A DNA stretch of 64,000 bases. Source: Microbacterium sp. GTDB lineage: Bacteria > Actinomycetota > Actinomycetes > Actinomycetales > Microbacteriaceae. Below are positions 15,132-23,795 of this stretch, piece after piece. Below the pieces are notes generated by a model. It saw only the letters and a program-made list of their open reading frames with translations, was not told the DNA's origin and ran no database searches. The DNA is taken from positions 388,395 through 452,394 of the forward strand of contig NZ_JAFKIP010000006.1 of assembly GCF_017305435.1 (NCBI RefSeq), in the 5' to 3' direction. A program made the translations under genes and the position numbers. How positions within the stretch are numbered: position 1 is the first letter of the stretch; the number at the start of each line of letters is the position of its first letter.

Positions 15132-18100
15132 TCAGCTGAGCCGACGGCGGCGCCAGACCACGGCTGCGCCTGCCAGCAGGAGGAGCAGACCGGCGAGCAC
15201 CCCGGAGACCACGCCGCCCGGGGATCCGCCCGTCGCGGCGAGGTTCGAGCCTCCCGCCGCCGGAACCGGCGTCGGTGTGGCCGTACCGGAGCCGGCGCCC
15301 GCTCCGTCGGCTGCGAGCACGGTGATGGGGGCGGATGCCACCACCTCGCCATCGACCTGCACCCGGATGGTGTGCGCGCCCGGCTCGAGGTCGGACGGGA
15401 TGGTGACCACGGTGGAGAACGCACCATCGACGACGTCCGCGTCGGCGAGCGCGCGGTAGGTGCTGGCGACGCCGACCTCGACGCGCGGAGCGGTGAAGTC
15501 GGTGCCGGTCACGGTGAGCGTGCCGCCGGCACGCACCTCGGTCGCGCTGAGCGCGATCGAGGGATCGTTCTCGACCGGGCTCTGCGCGGCCGTGAACGTC
15601 CAGTTGTCCACCTCGAAGAGCGGACCGGTCACCGCGGCATCCGTCGACTCCGGCTGCGCGAACACGAAGAACACATCGTGTGTGCCCGTCGCGCCGTCGA
15701 CAGCGGCGGTGACGGTGGTCCACTCGCCGGGCGTCCCGCTGACCGGCAGCGTGGCGACGACGGGACCATCGACATCGTCCAGACGCACCTGGACCGAAGC
15801 CCCCTCGACGAGCGGCTTCACGCGCGCCGACACCGACGTCGCACCGTCACCGAACGCCACGCTCGACAGCGCCGCGAAGTCGCCGTCATCGAGGCTCGAG
15901 AGCGCCATGTTCCCGTTGCCGTTGTGCTCCGGGAACTCGACCGACGGCTGGGTCGTCGGCGTCGTCTTGACGCCGAGCTGCCACGCGAGAGTCTCGGCCT
16001 CGAAGGTGCGATACGGATCGAAGTCCTCGATCTGGCTGACGCCCTTGCGCGTGCCGACCACGGGCTTGATCGTGCCGTCCGCGTTGAACTCGAGCTTGTC
16101 GATGTGCACCGACCGGTAGCCCTGCGTCTGTCCCGGTGTGCCGAGCGCCTGCGCCCACGCCGCCCCGCGCGTCTGCGCGTGGTAGGTGAAGTAGGTCTCG
16201 CCCTTGTAGGTGAACATGTCGGAGTGGTTGTTGCCGCCGTTGCCCGCTCCGAAGAACGTGCTCTGGTTCTGGAAGGCCACACCGGCATATGTCGAGGCCG
16301 GCAGGTTCATCGGGTCATCGGTCATCATGTACGCGATCGCTCCCGTCGGCGGGTAGAGGCCATCCTGCGGACGGACCTGGAAGTTCGACGAGTACGAGTA
16401 GTAGTACTTGCCGTCCCGCTTGAAGATCGACGACGCCTCGAACATGCCGGGGCCGTCGATCTCGACGGGGTCGCCGTCAAGGGTGACCATGTCGTCCTTC
16501 AGCTTCACGACGCGGGTCGACTTGGGGTTCTGCGGCCCCTGGACGTTGCTGCCCGAGCCGATCTGCGAGTTGCCCCCGAAGTACAGGTATCCCTGACCGT
16601 CGTCGTCGATGAACACCTCGGGGTCGAACAGCCACATTCCGGCCGGGAAACCGCCGCCGTTGATGTAGTCGCGCGACACCGTGTCGGGAATGATCTTCTT
16701 GCCCAGCGGGTCGGTCCAGGGCCCGAGCGGCGAGCCGCCCACGACCACGGCGGTGCCGGTGCCGTTGTCGCAGAAGTACAGGTAGACCTTGCCGTCCTTC
16801 TCGATCGCGGCGGGGGCCCAGGAGTTGCGCGACCACGGAGCAGCCGCGCCGGCACCGGCGACCGGCACGGAGCCGTGGTCGACCCAGTTGACCATGTCGG
16901 TCGTGGACATCACGTTCAGCGTGGTGATCGCGCCGTAGCCGTTCGACTGCGTCGGAAGCCCGTTGGCATCCTTGGAGTTCGCCTCGTACTGCTGCGTGTC
17001 GTTGGTCGAGTAGATGTACAGGCGGCCGTTGTACACGAGATGGTGCGGGTCGGCGCCGAACTTGTGCCCGACCAGCGGGTTGTGGTCACCGATCGGCTTC
17101 GTCTGCACCTTTTCCAGTGACGTGAAACCCGGGCCCGCCGGAGCGTCGGAGATCTTCACGAGCGAGAGCTCGTCGACCTGGAAGTCCTGCAGCGCGTTCG
17201 ATCCCCAGGGCGTCTCGACGAACAGCCAGTCCATGCCGGGATGCCGCTGGTCGGCGACGAACTCCGCAGAGAACGAGCCCCACTGCCCCTTCGTGAAGTC
17301 CTGACCACGATCGTCGCAGCCGTTGAAGTTCGCGGGGCAGAAGGTGAAGTTGAACCGCTGCGTGTCGGCGCCCTCCGTGTATTTGAGCTTCGCGGTCAGG
17401 CGGTAGCCCGCCCCGGCCTCGAGCTTGCCGGTCACGCTGGCGAAGGGACCGGACTGCGAGTTCGCGCGCCCCGTGACCTTGAGTGCATTCGCGCCGCTCG
17501 CGGCATCCGCCGTCAGCGACAGCGTTCCGCCGCGCGGGGACTGCCAACCGGTGAACCCGTCGACGAAACGCCCGTCAGGCAGCAGATTGCCGGCGACGAG
17601 CGGCACCTCGGGAACCGTGGGCGTCGTCGGAGTCGTGCTCTGGACGGTCAGTGACGCATCATCGACGACGAACGACGCCACCGCCGTGTTCCACGGCGTC
17701 TCGATGAAGAGGTAGTCGTATGTGTCCACGGCGGGGGTGAAGGTCTTGGTGAGCGTGAGCCACTCTCCCGACACCGCCTGCCCGCCGACGACGACATCGC
17801 ACGTGCTGCGAGAGGTCGTGCACAGCGTGACGTTGACGTTCTGCGTCGCCGGCTGGCCGGTGTACTTCACCGCGATCGACAGATCGTACGAGCGGTCGGT
17901 GGTCAGCTGACCCGTGACCGTCGCCGCGGGACCCGATTGGAAACCGGTTCGAGCCGAGATCTGGAGCGCGCCCGTGCCCGTGTGCGCATCCGAACTCGCG
18001 GCGAGCGTGCCGCCGAACGGTGCGCTCCACCCCGCGATGCCGTTCTCGAACGTGCCGTTGGTCAGCAGCTGGGTGGTCGCGGCTGTCGCCGGGACAGCCG

Positions 18101-18200
18101 ACAGGGCGGACAGCACGAGCGCGCCCATGCCTGCCAGCGCGCCGACTCGGCTCAGTGCCTGCCTTCGCGAGGGGGTGGATGGTTCTTTGCGTTGACTCAC
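15132..18200 (-). CDS. secreted, wall-anchored GH43 family glycosidase with CBM-like modules
   Basis: A 1022-residue multidomain protein. I chose GTG 18200 because GAAGGAG lies 8 bases upstream. The signal peptide carries SRRQALSRVG, a twin-arginine-like motif, then a hydrophobic stretch ending ATA near residue 40. Two related carbohydrate-binding-like beta-sandwiches follow (about 42-190 and 195-345, each with a NLLPDGRFVDG/LLTNGTFENG start). A GH43 five-blade propeller (about 365-700) has GADPHHLVYNGRLY, LFDPEVFIDDDGQ and GMFEASSIFKR, supplying the Asp, Asp and Glu of the family. A CBM6-like module, an Ig/TIG-like domain and LAATG (987-991), a hydrophobic helix and WRRRR complete it, indicating sortase E-type anchoring. 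It likely releases arabinose or xylose from plant glycans at the cell surface. Confidence 0.88.
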   Translation of the reverse strand: MSQRKEPSTPSRRQALSRVGALAGMGALVLSALSAVPATAATTQLLTNGTFENGIAGWSAPFGGTLAASSDAHTGTGALQISARTGFQSGPAATVTGQLTTDRSYDLSIAVKYTGQPATQNVNVTLCTTSRSTCDVVVGGQAVSGEWLTLTKTFTPAVDTYDYLFIETPWNTAVASFVVDDASLTVQSTTPTTPTVPEVPLVAGNLLPDGRFVDGFTGWQSPRGGTLSLTADAASGANALKVTGRANSQSGPFASVTGKLEAGAGYRLTAKLKYTEGADTQRFNFTFCPANFNGCDDRGQDFTKGQWGSFSAEFVADQRHPGMDWLFVETPWGSNALQDFQVDELSLVKISDAPAGPGFTSLEKVQTKPIGDHNPLVGHKFGADPHHLVYNGRLYIYSTNDTQQYEANSKDANGLPTQSNGYGAITTLNVMSTTDMVNWVDHGSVPVAGAGAAAPWSRNSWAPAAIEKDGKVYLYFCDNGTGTAVVVGGSPLGPWTDPLGKKIIPDTVSRDYINGGGFPAGMWLFDPEVFIDDDGQGYLYFGGNSQIGSGSNVQGPQNPKSTRVVKLKDDMVTLDGDPVEIDGPGMFEASSIFKRDGKYYYSYSSNFQVRPQDGLYPPTGAIAYMMTDDPMNLPASTYAGVAFQNQSTFFGAGNGGNNHSDMFTYKGETYFTYHAQTRGAAWAQALGTPGQTQGYRSVHIDKLEFNADGTIKPVVGTRKGVSQIEDFDPYRTFEAETLAWQLGVKTTPTTQPSVEFPEHNGNGNMALSSLDDGDFAALSSVAFGDGATSVSARVKPLVEGASVQVRLDDVDGPVVATLPVSGTPGEWTTVTAAVDGATGTHDVFFVFAQPESTDAAVTGPLFEVDNWTFTAAQSPVENDPSIALSATEVRAGGTLTVTGTDFTAPRVEVGVASTYRALADADVVDGAFSTVVTIPSDLEPGAHTIRVQVDGEVVASAPITVLAADGAGAGSGTATPTPVPAAGGSNLAATGGSPGGVVSGVLAGLLLLLAGAAVVWRRRRLS

Positions 18201-18552
18201 GTCGATGACTCCTTCGATTGGGTACCTCGGTGCGCCCATCGGCAGGAGCCTCGACGTTCAGTGTGTCCACGCGTCGCGGGGTGTACACTTTCGCCGTTCC
18301 GGACCGAGGCGGCTTCGCCGCCCCTGCACAGTCAGGAACACTCCGACGGCTCCTCGGACGGTGGGTGTACATCACGTGCTGTGCGAGAGTGCGCCTGCAT
18401 GCGCGCTCTCGCGACCCCGTCCGGGGAGTCGTCCGGTCTGTGCGAAGACGGTGGCGCTCGGGTGAGCGACACTGCCCCCGACATCCGTTCGGATGGAACG
18501 TTCGCGATGTTACCGGTACCATTAGGATGCGGCAACCCCGGCGTCACCCGGC
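18201..18552. promoter_or_regulatory. 352-bp intergenic control region with two operator-like palindromes
   Basis: This gap lies upstream of the GH43 gene and after the stop of the cystathionine gene; no coding potential was convincing. TGTTACCGGTACCA (18508-18521) is a LacI-family-like operator with 12 of 14 symmetric bases around a central CG. CATCCG-TT-CGGATG (18482-18495) is a perfect palindrome beside it. Both lie about 280-320 bases upstream of the GH43 start, so the leader is long or the promoter is further down. No LacI gene is adjacent. Confidence 0.5.
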
Positions 18553-19707
18553 TCAGACCGCGAGCGCCCGATCGAGGTCCGCGAGCAGGTCGTCCACGTC
18601 CTCGATTCCGACCGAAAGCCGTACCACCTCGACGGGTACGGCCGCCTCGGTCCCACGGACGGAGGCGTGCGTCATGGCGTCGGGGTAGTTGACGAGCGAC
18701 TCGACGCCGCCGAGCGACTCGGCGAGCGTGAACAGTCGCGTCGACTCGGCGAAGCGCCGCGCGGCCTCGCCCGACTCGAGCGCGACCGAAACGATCCCCC
18801 CGAACGCCGACATCTGCCGGGCGGCGAGCTCGTGCCCGGGGTGCCCCGCGAGCCCCGGGTAATAGACGCGCGCGACGCGTTCATGCCCTTCGAGGAATGC
18901 GGCGACGGATGCCGCGTTCTCGCTGTGCCGCTGCATCCGGACGGCAAGCGTCTTGATGCCGCGGGTCGTGAGCCACGCGTCGAGCGGCCCCGAGACGGCA
19001 CCCACGGCGTACTGGAGGAAGCCGATCTTCTCGGCGAGTGCGTCATCGTTCAGGACCAGCGCGCCCCCGACGACGTCAGAGTGCCCGCCGAGGTACTTCG
19101 TCGTGGAGTGCACGACGACATCGGCCCCGAGCGCAAGCGGTCGCTGCAGCGCCGGCGTCGCAAAGGTGTTGTCCACGACGACGAGCGCTCCCGCCTCCCG
19201 CCCGAGCCGAGTCAGGCCCGCGACATCGGTGATGCGCAGGAGCGGGTTCGAGGGGGTCTCGACCCAGAGGATCCGGGGCGGCCGCGCCGCGATGGCCGCG
19301 CGCACGGCATCCGCGTCGCTCATGTCCACGACGCGCAGGTTGACGCCCCAGGGGCCGAGCACCCGCGCGAGCAGGCGATACGTGCCCCCGTAGACGTCGC
19401 TGCCGAGCAGGACGTCATCGCCGGGCACCAGTGCGGCGCGCAGCAGCGCGTCCTCCGCGGCGAGCCCCGAGGCGAACGAGTACGCGTGCGCGCCGCCCTC
19501 GAGCGCCGCGAGCTGCTGCTGCAGGGCGGTGCGCGTCGGGTTGCCGCTGCGCCCGTACTCGTACCCCTGACGCAGACCGCCGATGCCGTCCTGGGCATAT
19601 GTCGTGGAGAAATGGACCGGCGGGATGACCGCACCCGTCAGGGCGTCGGGCTCCTGACCGGCGTGGACGGCGAGGCTCGCGAAGCCGCGGGCGGCGGGAG
19701 TGGTCAT
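18553..19707 (-). CDS. metB: cystathionine gamma-synthase / gamma-lyase (PLP enzyme)
   Basis: A 384-residue Cys/Met-metabolism PLP enzyme. Landmarks are YEYGRSGNPTRTALQ (about 50-61), ASGLAAEDAL, VVDNTFATPALQRPL and HSTTKYLGGHSDVVGG with the PLP lysine at residue 204. The ATG overlaps the TGA of the CBS-like gene (ATGA), forming a two-gene operon. Such pairs run reverse transsulfuration (homocysteine to cystathionine to cysteine), which favours a gamma-lyase activity. Sequence alone does not separate synthase from lyase, so the symbol is provisional. Confidence 0.85.
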   Translation of the reverse strand: MTTPAARGFASLAVHAGQEPDALTGAVIPPVHFSTTYAQDGIGGLRQGYEYGRSGNPTRTALQQQLAALEGGAHAYSFASGLAAEDALLRAALVPGDDVLLGSDVYGGTYRLLARVLGPWGVNLRVVDMSDADAVRAAIAARPPRILWVETPSNPLLRITDVAGLTRLGREAGALVVVDNTFATPALQRPLALGADVVVHSTTKYLGGHSDVVGGALVLNDDALAEKIGFLQYAVGAVSGPLDAWLTTRGIKTLAVRMQRHSENAASVAAFLEGHERVARVYYPGLAGHPGHELAARQMSAFGGIVSVALESGEAARRFAESTRLFTLAESLGGVESLVNYPDAMTHASVRGTEAAVPVEVVRLSVGIEDVDDLLADLDRALAV

Positions 19708-20696
19708 GCGTGTGCTCCTTCGATGGGGGCGGTGAGGGTGTCGAGGTGGATGCCGCGGGCGTCGAGCCACGCGTCGTCGTACAGCTTCGTGAGGTAGCCC
19801 CGACCGTGGTCGGGCAGGACCACCACGACGACGGCGTCCGCCGGAAGGCCCCGCGCGGTGCGCAGCGCCGCGACGACCGCCATACCGCTCGAGCCGCCGA
19901 CGAGGAGTCCCTCCTCGCGGGCGAGGCGGCGCGTCATCGCGAAGCTCTCGGCATCCGACACCCGTTCGTACCGGTCGACGACGGAGGCGTCGAACGTGTC
20001 GGGGAAGAAGTCCTCGCCCACGCCCTCGACGGCGTAGCCATGGACCGGTCCCCCCGAGTAGATCGAGCCTTCGGGGTCCGCGCCGACCACCGTGACCTCG
20101 CCGGCCGTCGCGCGTTTGAGGAAGCGTCCGGTGCCGCTGATCGTGCCACCGGTGCCGATCCCGGCGACGAAGTGCGTCACACGCCCGTCGGTGTCGCGCC
20201 AGATCTCGGGGCCGGTGGTCTCCTCGTGGGCGCGCGGACCGTTCGGGTTGGCGAACTGGTTCGGCTTGAACGCGCCGGGGATCTCACGCGCGAGCCGGTC
20301 CGACACGGAGTAGTACGAGTCGGGATGCTCGGGCGGCACGTGCGTGGGCACCTCGACGACCTCGGCGCCGTAGGCACGCAGCACGGCCGTCTTCTCACCG
20401 GTGAACTTGTCGGGAACGACGAAGATCATCCGGTAGCCGCGCTGGAGCGCGACGAGGGCGAGCCCGACGCCGGTGTTGCCGCTCGTCGGTTCGACGATCG
20501 TGCCGCCGGGGCGCAGCTTTCCGTCGCGCTCGGCGGCGTCGATGATCCGCGCGGCGATGCGGTCCTTCGCCGAGCCGCCCGGGTTCAGGTACTCGACCTT
20601 CGCGAGGACGGTGGCGTCGATGCCGGCGGTGACGCGGTCGAGGCGGACGAGCGGGGTGTTTCCGACGAGGTCGGCGATGTGCGATGCATAGCGCAT
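19704..20696 (-). CDS. cystathionine beta-synthase-like / cysteine synthase family enzyme
   Basis: A 330-residue fold-type II PLP enzyme. The PLP lysine is in NPGGSAKDRIAAR (Lys44), and PTSGNTG is at 70-76. IGTGGTISGTGRFLK and GSSGMAVVAA are also present. The segment KPNQFANPNGPRAHEETTGPEIW and its place upstream of a gamma-synthase/lyase gene fit catalytic-domain cystathionine beta-synthases of actinobacteria. It lacks the C-terminal CBS domain pair of the longer forms. It would condense serine or O-acetylserine with homocysteine. O-acetylserine sulfhydrylase is the alternative. Confidence 0.82.
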   Translation of the reverse strand: MRYASHIADLVGNTPLVRLDRVTAGIDATVLAKVEYLNPGGSAKDRIAARIIDAAERDGKLRPGGTIVEPTSGNTGVGLALVALQRGYRMIFVVPDKFTGEKTAVLRAYGAEVVEVPTHVPPEHPDSYYSVSDRLAREIPGAFKPNQFANPNGPRAHEETTGPEIWRDTDGRVTHFVAGIGTGGTISGTGRFLKRATAGEVTVVGADPEGSIYSGGPVHGYAVEGVGEDFFPDTFDASVVDRYERVSDAESFAMTRRLAREEGLLVGGSSGMAVVAALRTARGLPADAVVVVVLPDHGRGYLTKLYDDAWLDARGIHLDTLTAPIEGAHA

Positions 20697-20743
20697 GAGA
20701 GGTCCTGAGGGTGGAGCCGCGGGCGCCGGCGCGAAGAGGCGGG

Positions 20744-20798
20744 CGCCGCAGAACTGCGGCGGGCTGTCGGGGTCGTCGAAAGGAGCCGGGAACGGCTC
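20744..20798 (-). promoter_or_regulatory. structured leader of the transsulfuration operon
   Basis: Two perfect stem-loops lie in the 5' region of the CBS-like gene: GAGCCG-4-CGGCTC (20783-20798) and, nearer the start, CGCCGCAG-2-CTGCGGCG (20744-20761). I looked for SAM-type riboswitch signatures and saw none. The leader could be an attenuator or simply GC-rich structure. Confidence 0.35.
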
Positions 20799-20901
20799 AG
20801 CGACAACAGCGACAGGTCAAGGACACACCCCCACGCTAACCCGACAGGGGGGGATGCCACGAAGTGTTACGGCGGCGGCGTCACAATCGCACACCCGCCC
20901 G

Positions 20902-20916
20902 TACGCTGAGCGGGTG
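20902..20916 (+). promoter_or_regulatory. -10 box placing the metY transcript start at its GTG codon
   Basis: TACGCT (20902-20907) ends 6 bases before GTG 20914. This is the spacing expected when transcription starts at the initiation codon (leaderless mRNA), a common actinobacterial arrangement. A weak -35 (CGTCAC near 20880) precedes it. No ribosome binding site is visible. Confidence 0.5.
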
Positions 20917-22221
20917 AGTACGAACGACGACTGGGGCGGGTTCGGCTTCGACACCCGGCAGGTGCACGCGGGCGAGGCCCCCGAGAGCACGCACGGCGCA
21001 CGAATCACCCCGATCTACCTGAGCGCCGCGTACCTGTTCGACGACTTCGCCGAGGCGGAGGCGCGGTTCACCGGCGCCGACGAAGGCCAGCTCTACTCGC
21101 GCAACGCAAACCCGACGCATCACGTCGCCGAGCGCCGTCTCGCCTCCCTCGAGCGCGGCTCAGGAGCGATCGTCGTCGGCTCCGGGCAGGCCGCGATCAC
21201 GGGGCTGCTGCTCGGCCTCGCGGGCAGCGGCGAACGCCTCGTCTCGACGGCGAGCATCTACAGCGGCACGCGCATCCTCTTCGATCGCACGTTCGCCCGC
21301 CTCGGCGTCGGCGTCGACTACGTCCGCGATCCCGAGAACCGGGACGAATGGGATCGGGCCATCACGCCCGAGACGAAGGCGATCTTGGTCGAGACGATCC
21401 CGAACCCGAAGAACGACCTGGTCGACGTCGTCGCCGTGGCGGAGGTCGCGCGCGCTCACGGCATCCCGCTCATCGTCGACAACACCGTCGCGACTCCCTA
21501 CCTCATCCGCCCGCTGGAGCTCGGCGCGGACGTCGTCGTGCACTCGTCGACGAAGTTCCTCACCGGTCACGGCGCTGCACTGTCGGGCGCGATCGTCGAC
21601 GGCGGCTCGTTCGACTGGTCGGCTTCGTCGCGCAGCTACCCCGGGATCACTGCTCCGCCCGCACCCGGCGCACCGTCGTTCGCCGAGAAGTACGGGCGGC
21701 GCGCCCTCGAGGCCTATCTGCGCTTCGGCATCGTGAACGACCTCGGCGCGGCGCTCTCCCCCGTGCACTCGTTCCTGCTGCAGCAGGGCATGGAGACCCT
21801 GTCGCTGCGGATGGCTCGACACCTGCAGAACGCCGACGAGATCGCCCGCTGGCTCGCCGGCCACCCCGCCGTCGAGAGCGTCGACTACGCGGGGCTCGAG
21901 ACCAGCCCGTACCACCGCATCGCGACGGCACGCTTCGGCGGCCACGCGGGGTCGGTGTTCGCGTTCACGGTGCGCGGTGGACGCGAAGGCGCGCAGCGCT
22001 TCTTCGACGCCCTGCGCGTCTTCAGCCGGATGACGAACATCGGAGACGTGCGTTCGATGGCGCTCCACCCCGCGACGACGACGCACGTGTCGTTCTCCGC
22101 CGACGAGCGCGCGCGGCTCGGCATCTCGGACGGGCTCATCCGCCTCTCGATCGGCATCGAGACGGCGTCGGACCTCATCGCCGATCTCGAGCAGGCACTG
22201 CGCACGGCATCCCCGCACTGA
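20914..22221 (+). CDS. metY: O-acetylhomoserine sulfhydrylase (MetY)
   Basis: A 435-residue PLP enzyme of the Cys/Met family with the longer MetY layout. FDTRQVHAGEAPE is at about 12-24, YSRNANPTHHVAERRLA at 61-77, VDNTVATPYLIRPLELGAD at 188-206 and HSSTKFLTGHG with PLP Lys214. The extra insert FAEKYGRRALEAYLRFGIVNDLG is typical of O-acetylhomoserine aminocarboxypropyltransferases. It makes homocysteine directly from sulfide. The start is GTG 20914, chosen because the -10 box at 20902 leaves no room for a longer N-terminus. It is divergent from the transsulfuration operon. Confidence 0.9.
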   Translation: MSTNDDWGGFGFDTRQVHAGEAPESTHGARITPIYLSAAYLFDDFAEAEARFTGADEGQLYSRNANPTHHVAERRLASLERGSGAIVVGSGQAAITGLLLGLAGSGERLVSTASIYSGTRILFDRTFARLGVGVDYVRDPENRDEWDRAITPETKAILVETIPNPKNDLVDVVAVAEVARAHGIPLIVDNTVATPYLIRPLELGADVVVHSSTKFLTGHGAALSGAIVDGGSFDWSASSRSYPGITAPPAPGAPSFAEKYGRRALEAYLRFGIVNDLGAALSPVHSFLLQQGMETLSLRMARHLQNADEIARWLAGHPAVESVDYAGLETSPYHRIATARFGGHAGSVFAFTVRGGREGAQRFFDALRVFSRMTNIGDVRSMALHPATTTHVSFSADERARLGISDGLIRLSIGIETASDLIADLEQALRTASPH

Positions 22222-22275
22222 TCCCACGTCGCCTCGGATGCACAAGCGCGGCAGATCGACCGCCGGGGCGCTCCC

Positions 22276-22303
22276 CGCCGGACACGGCGTCCGGCGTTGC
22301 GTT
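22276..22303 (+). terminator. stem-loop after metY
   Basis: A perfect 8-bp stem CGCCGGAC (22276-22283) / GTCCGGCG (22289-22296) with a 5-base loop, followed by TTGCGTT. It lies 55 bases after the metY stop and is a plausible weak intrinsic terminator. Confidence 0.5.
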
Positions 22304-22310
22304 CGTGAAG

Positions 22311-22340
22311 GTGACCGGCGCCCGCGCTGCGCAGTAGCGT
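22311..22340 (+). promoter_or_regulatory. promoter of the class III aminotransferase
   Basis: GTGACC (22311-22316) and TAGCGT (22335-22340) are separated by 18 bases. A start near 22347 would leave a short leader containing CGGAGG before ATG 22366. Confidence 0.4.
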
Positions 22341-22365
22341 GAGAGCACGTCGATCGGAGGACCGG

Positions 22366-23748
22366 ATGACCCGTAGCGATGCCGACCTGCAGCAGATGGC
22401 GCGTGACCACCTGTGGATGCACTTCGCCCGCCAGTCAGTGATGACCGAGGGCCCCGGGGTCCCGATCATCGTGAAGGGGCAGGGTCACCACATCTGGGAC
22501 AGCCGCGGGCGCAAGTACATCGACGGGCTCGCCGGCCTGTTCGTCGTGAACGCCGGCCACGGTCGCGCGCGTCTCGCGCAGGCCGCCGCGAAGCAGGCCG
22601 AGGAGCTAGCATTCTTCCCGATCTGGTCGTACGCGCACCCCGCCGCGATCGAGCTCGCTGACCGCATCGCGAATCTCGCACCCGGCGACCTCGATCACGT
22701 CTTCTTCTCCACCGGCGGCGGCGAAGCGGTCGAGACCGCGTTCAAGCTCGCGAAGCACTACTTCAAGCTCACCGGCAAGCCGACCAAGCACAAGGTGATC
22801 TCTCGGGCCATCGCGTACCACGGCACCCCGCAGGGCGCCCTTGCGATCACGGGCCTGCCGGGGATGAAGGCGATGTTCGAGCCGATCACGCCGGGCGGTT
22901 TCCGGGTGCCGAACACGAACTACTACCGCTCCGCCGAGATGGGCTTCGCGGGGTCCACGGAGGAGGAGTTCGGCGTCTGGGCCGCGGACCGCATCGAGGA
23001 GATGATCCTCTTCGAAGGCCCCGACACCGTCGCCGCCGTCTTCCTCGAGCCGGTGCAGAACTCGGGGGGCTGCTTCCCGCCGCCGCCCGGGTACTTCCAG
23101 CGCGTGCGCGAGATCTGCGACCGTCACGACGTGCTGCTCGTCTCGGACGAGGTCATCTGCGCCTTCGGCCGCCTCGGCACCTACTTCGGGGCGGATGCCT
23201 ACGGCTACCAGCCCGACATGATCACCTTCGCGAAGGCCGTGACGAGCGGCTACTCGCCGCTCGGCGGAACGATCGTCAGCGACCGCGTGTACGAGCCGTT
23301 CAGCCGCGGCGACGCGTCGTTCCCGCACGGCTACACGTTCGGCGGTCACCCCGTGTCGGCCGCCGTCGCGATGGAGAACCTCGACATCTTCGAGGAGGAG
23401 CAGCTGCTCCAGAACGTGCGGGAGAACTCCCCCGTCTTCCGCCGGACGCTCGAGAAGCTCACGGACCTGCCCATCGTGGGCGACGTGCGCGGCGACGGCT
23501 ACTTCTTCGGCATCGAGCTCGTGAAGGACAAGGCCACGAAGACGACCTTCGACGACGCCGAATCGGAGCGGCTGCTGCGCGGGTTCCTCTCCGGCGCGCT
23601 CTTCGAGGCCGGCCTCTACTGCCGCGCCGACGATCGGGGCGACCCCGTCATCCAGCTCGCGCCGCCGCTCACGATCGGCCCGAACGAGTTCGACGAGATC
23701 GAGCAGATCCTGCGAAGCGTGCTGACGGAGGCCTGGACGCGGCTGTAG
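22366..23748 (+). CDS. class III aminotransferase (omega-amino acid/diamine type)
   Basis: A 460-residue fold-type I PLP enzyme. DSRGRKYIDGLAGLFVVNAGHG is at about 45-66, STGGGEAVETAFKLAKHYF near 115-133, DEVICAFGRLG with cofactor Asp261, and TFAKAVTSGYSPLGG with Lys290. The N-terminal AFFPIWSYAHPAAIELA and the EPVQNSGGCFPPP stretch fit the beta-alanine/putrescine-pyruvate group. The ATG at 22366 has CGGAGG 5 bases upstream. It stands alone between metY and the convergent manA, so context does not fix its amine donor. Confidence 0.87.
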   Translation: MTRSDADLQQMARDHLWMHFARQSVMTEGPGVPIIVKGQGHHIWDSRGRKYIDGLAGLFVVNAGHGRARLAQAAAKQAEELAFFPIWSYAHPAAIELADRIANLAPGDLDHVFFSTGGGEAVETAFKLAKHYFKLTGKPTKHKVISRAIAYHGTPQGALAITGLPGMKAMFEPITPGGFRVPNTNYYRSAEMGFAGSTEEEFGVWAADRIEEMILFEGPDTVAAVFLEPVQNSGGCFPPPPGYFQRVREICDRHDVLLVSDEVICAFGRLGTYFGADAYGYQPDMITFAKAVTSGYSPLGGTIVSDRVYEPFSRGDASFPHGYTFGGHPVSAAVAMENLDIFEEEQLLQNVRENSPVFRRTLEKLTDLPIVGDVRGDGYFFGIELVKDKATKTTFDDAESERLLRGFLSGALFEAGLYCRADDRGDPVIQLAPPLTIGPNEFDEIEQILRSVLTEAWTRL

Positions 23749-23795
23749 ACGGCGCCGTCACAGTATGACGGGCGGCGCGGTGAGCGCACCTCTGC

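Noticed and set aside
20697-20913. SAM or cysteine-responsive riboswitch upstream of the transsulfuration operon
   Set aside because: Two hairpins exist, but none of the conserved sequence blocks of SAM-I, SAM-II or SAM-IV could be recognised, and no Cys-rich upstream peptide is convincing.
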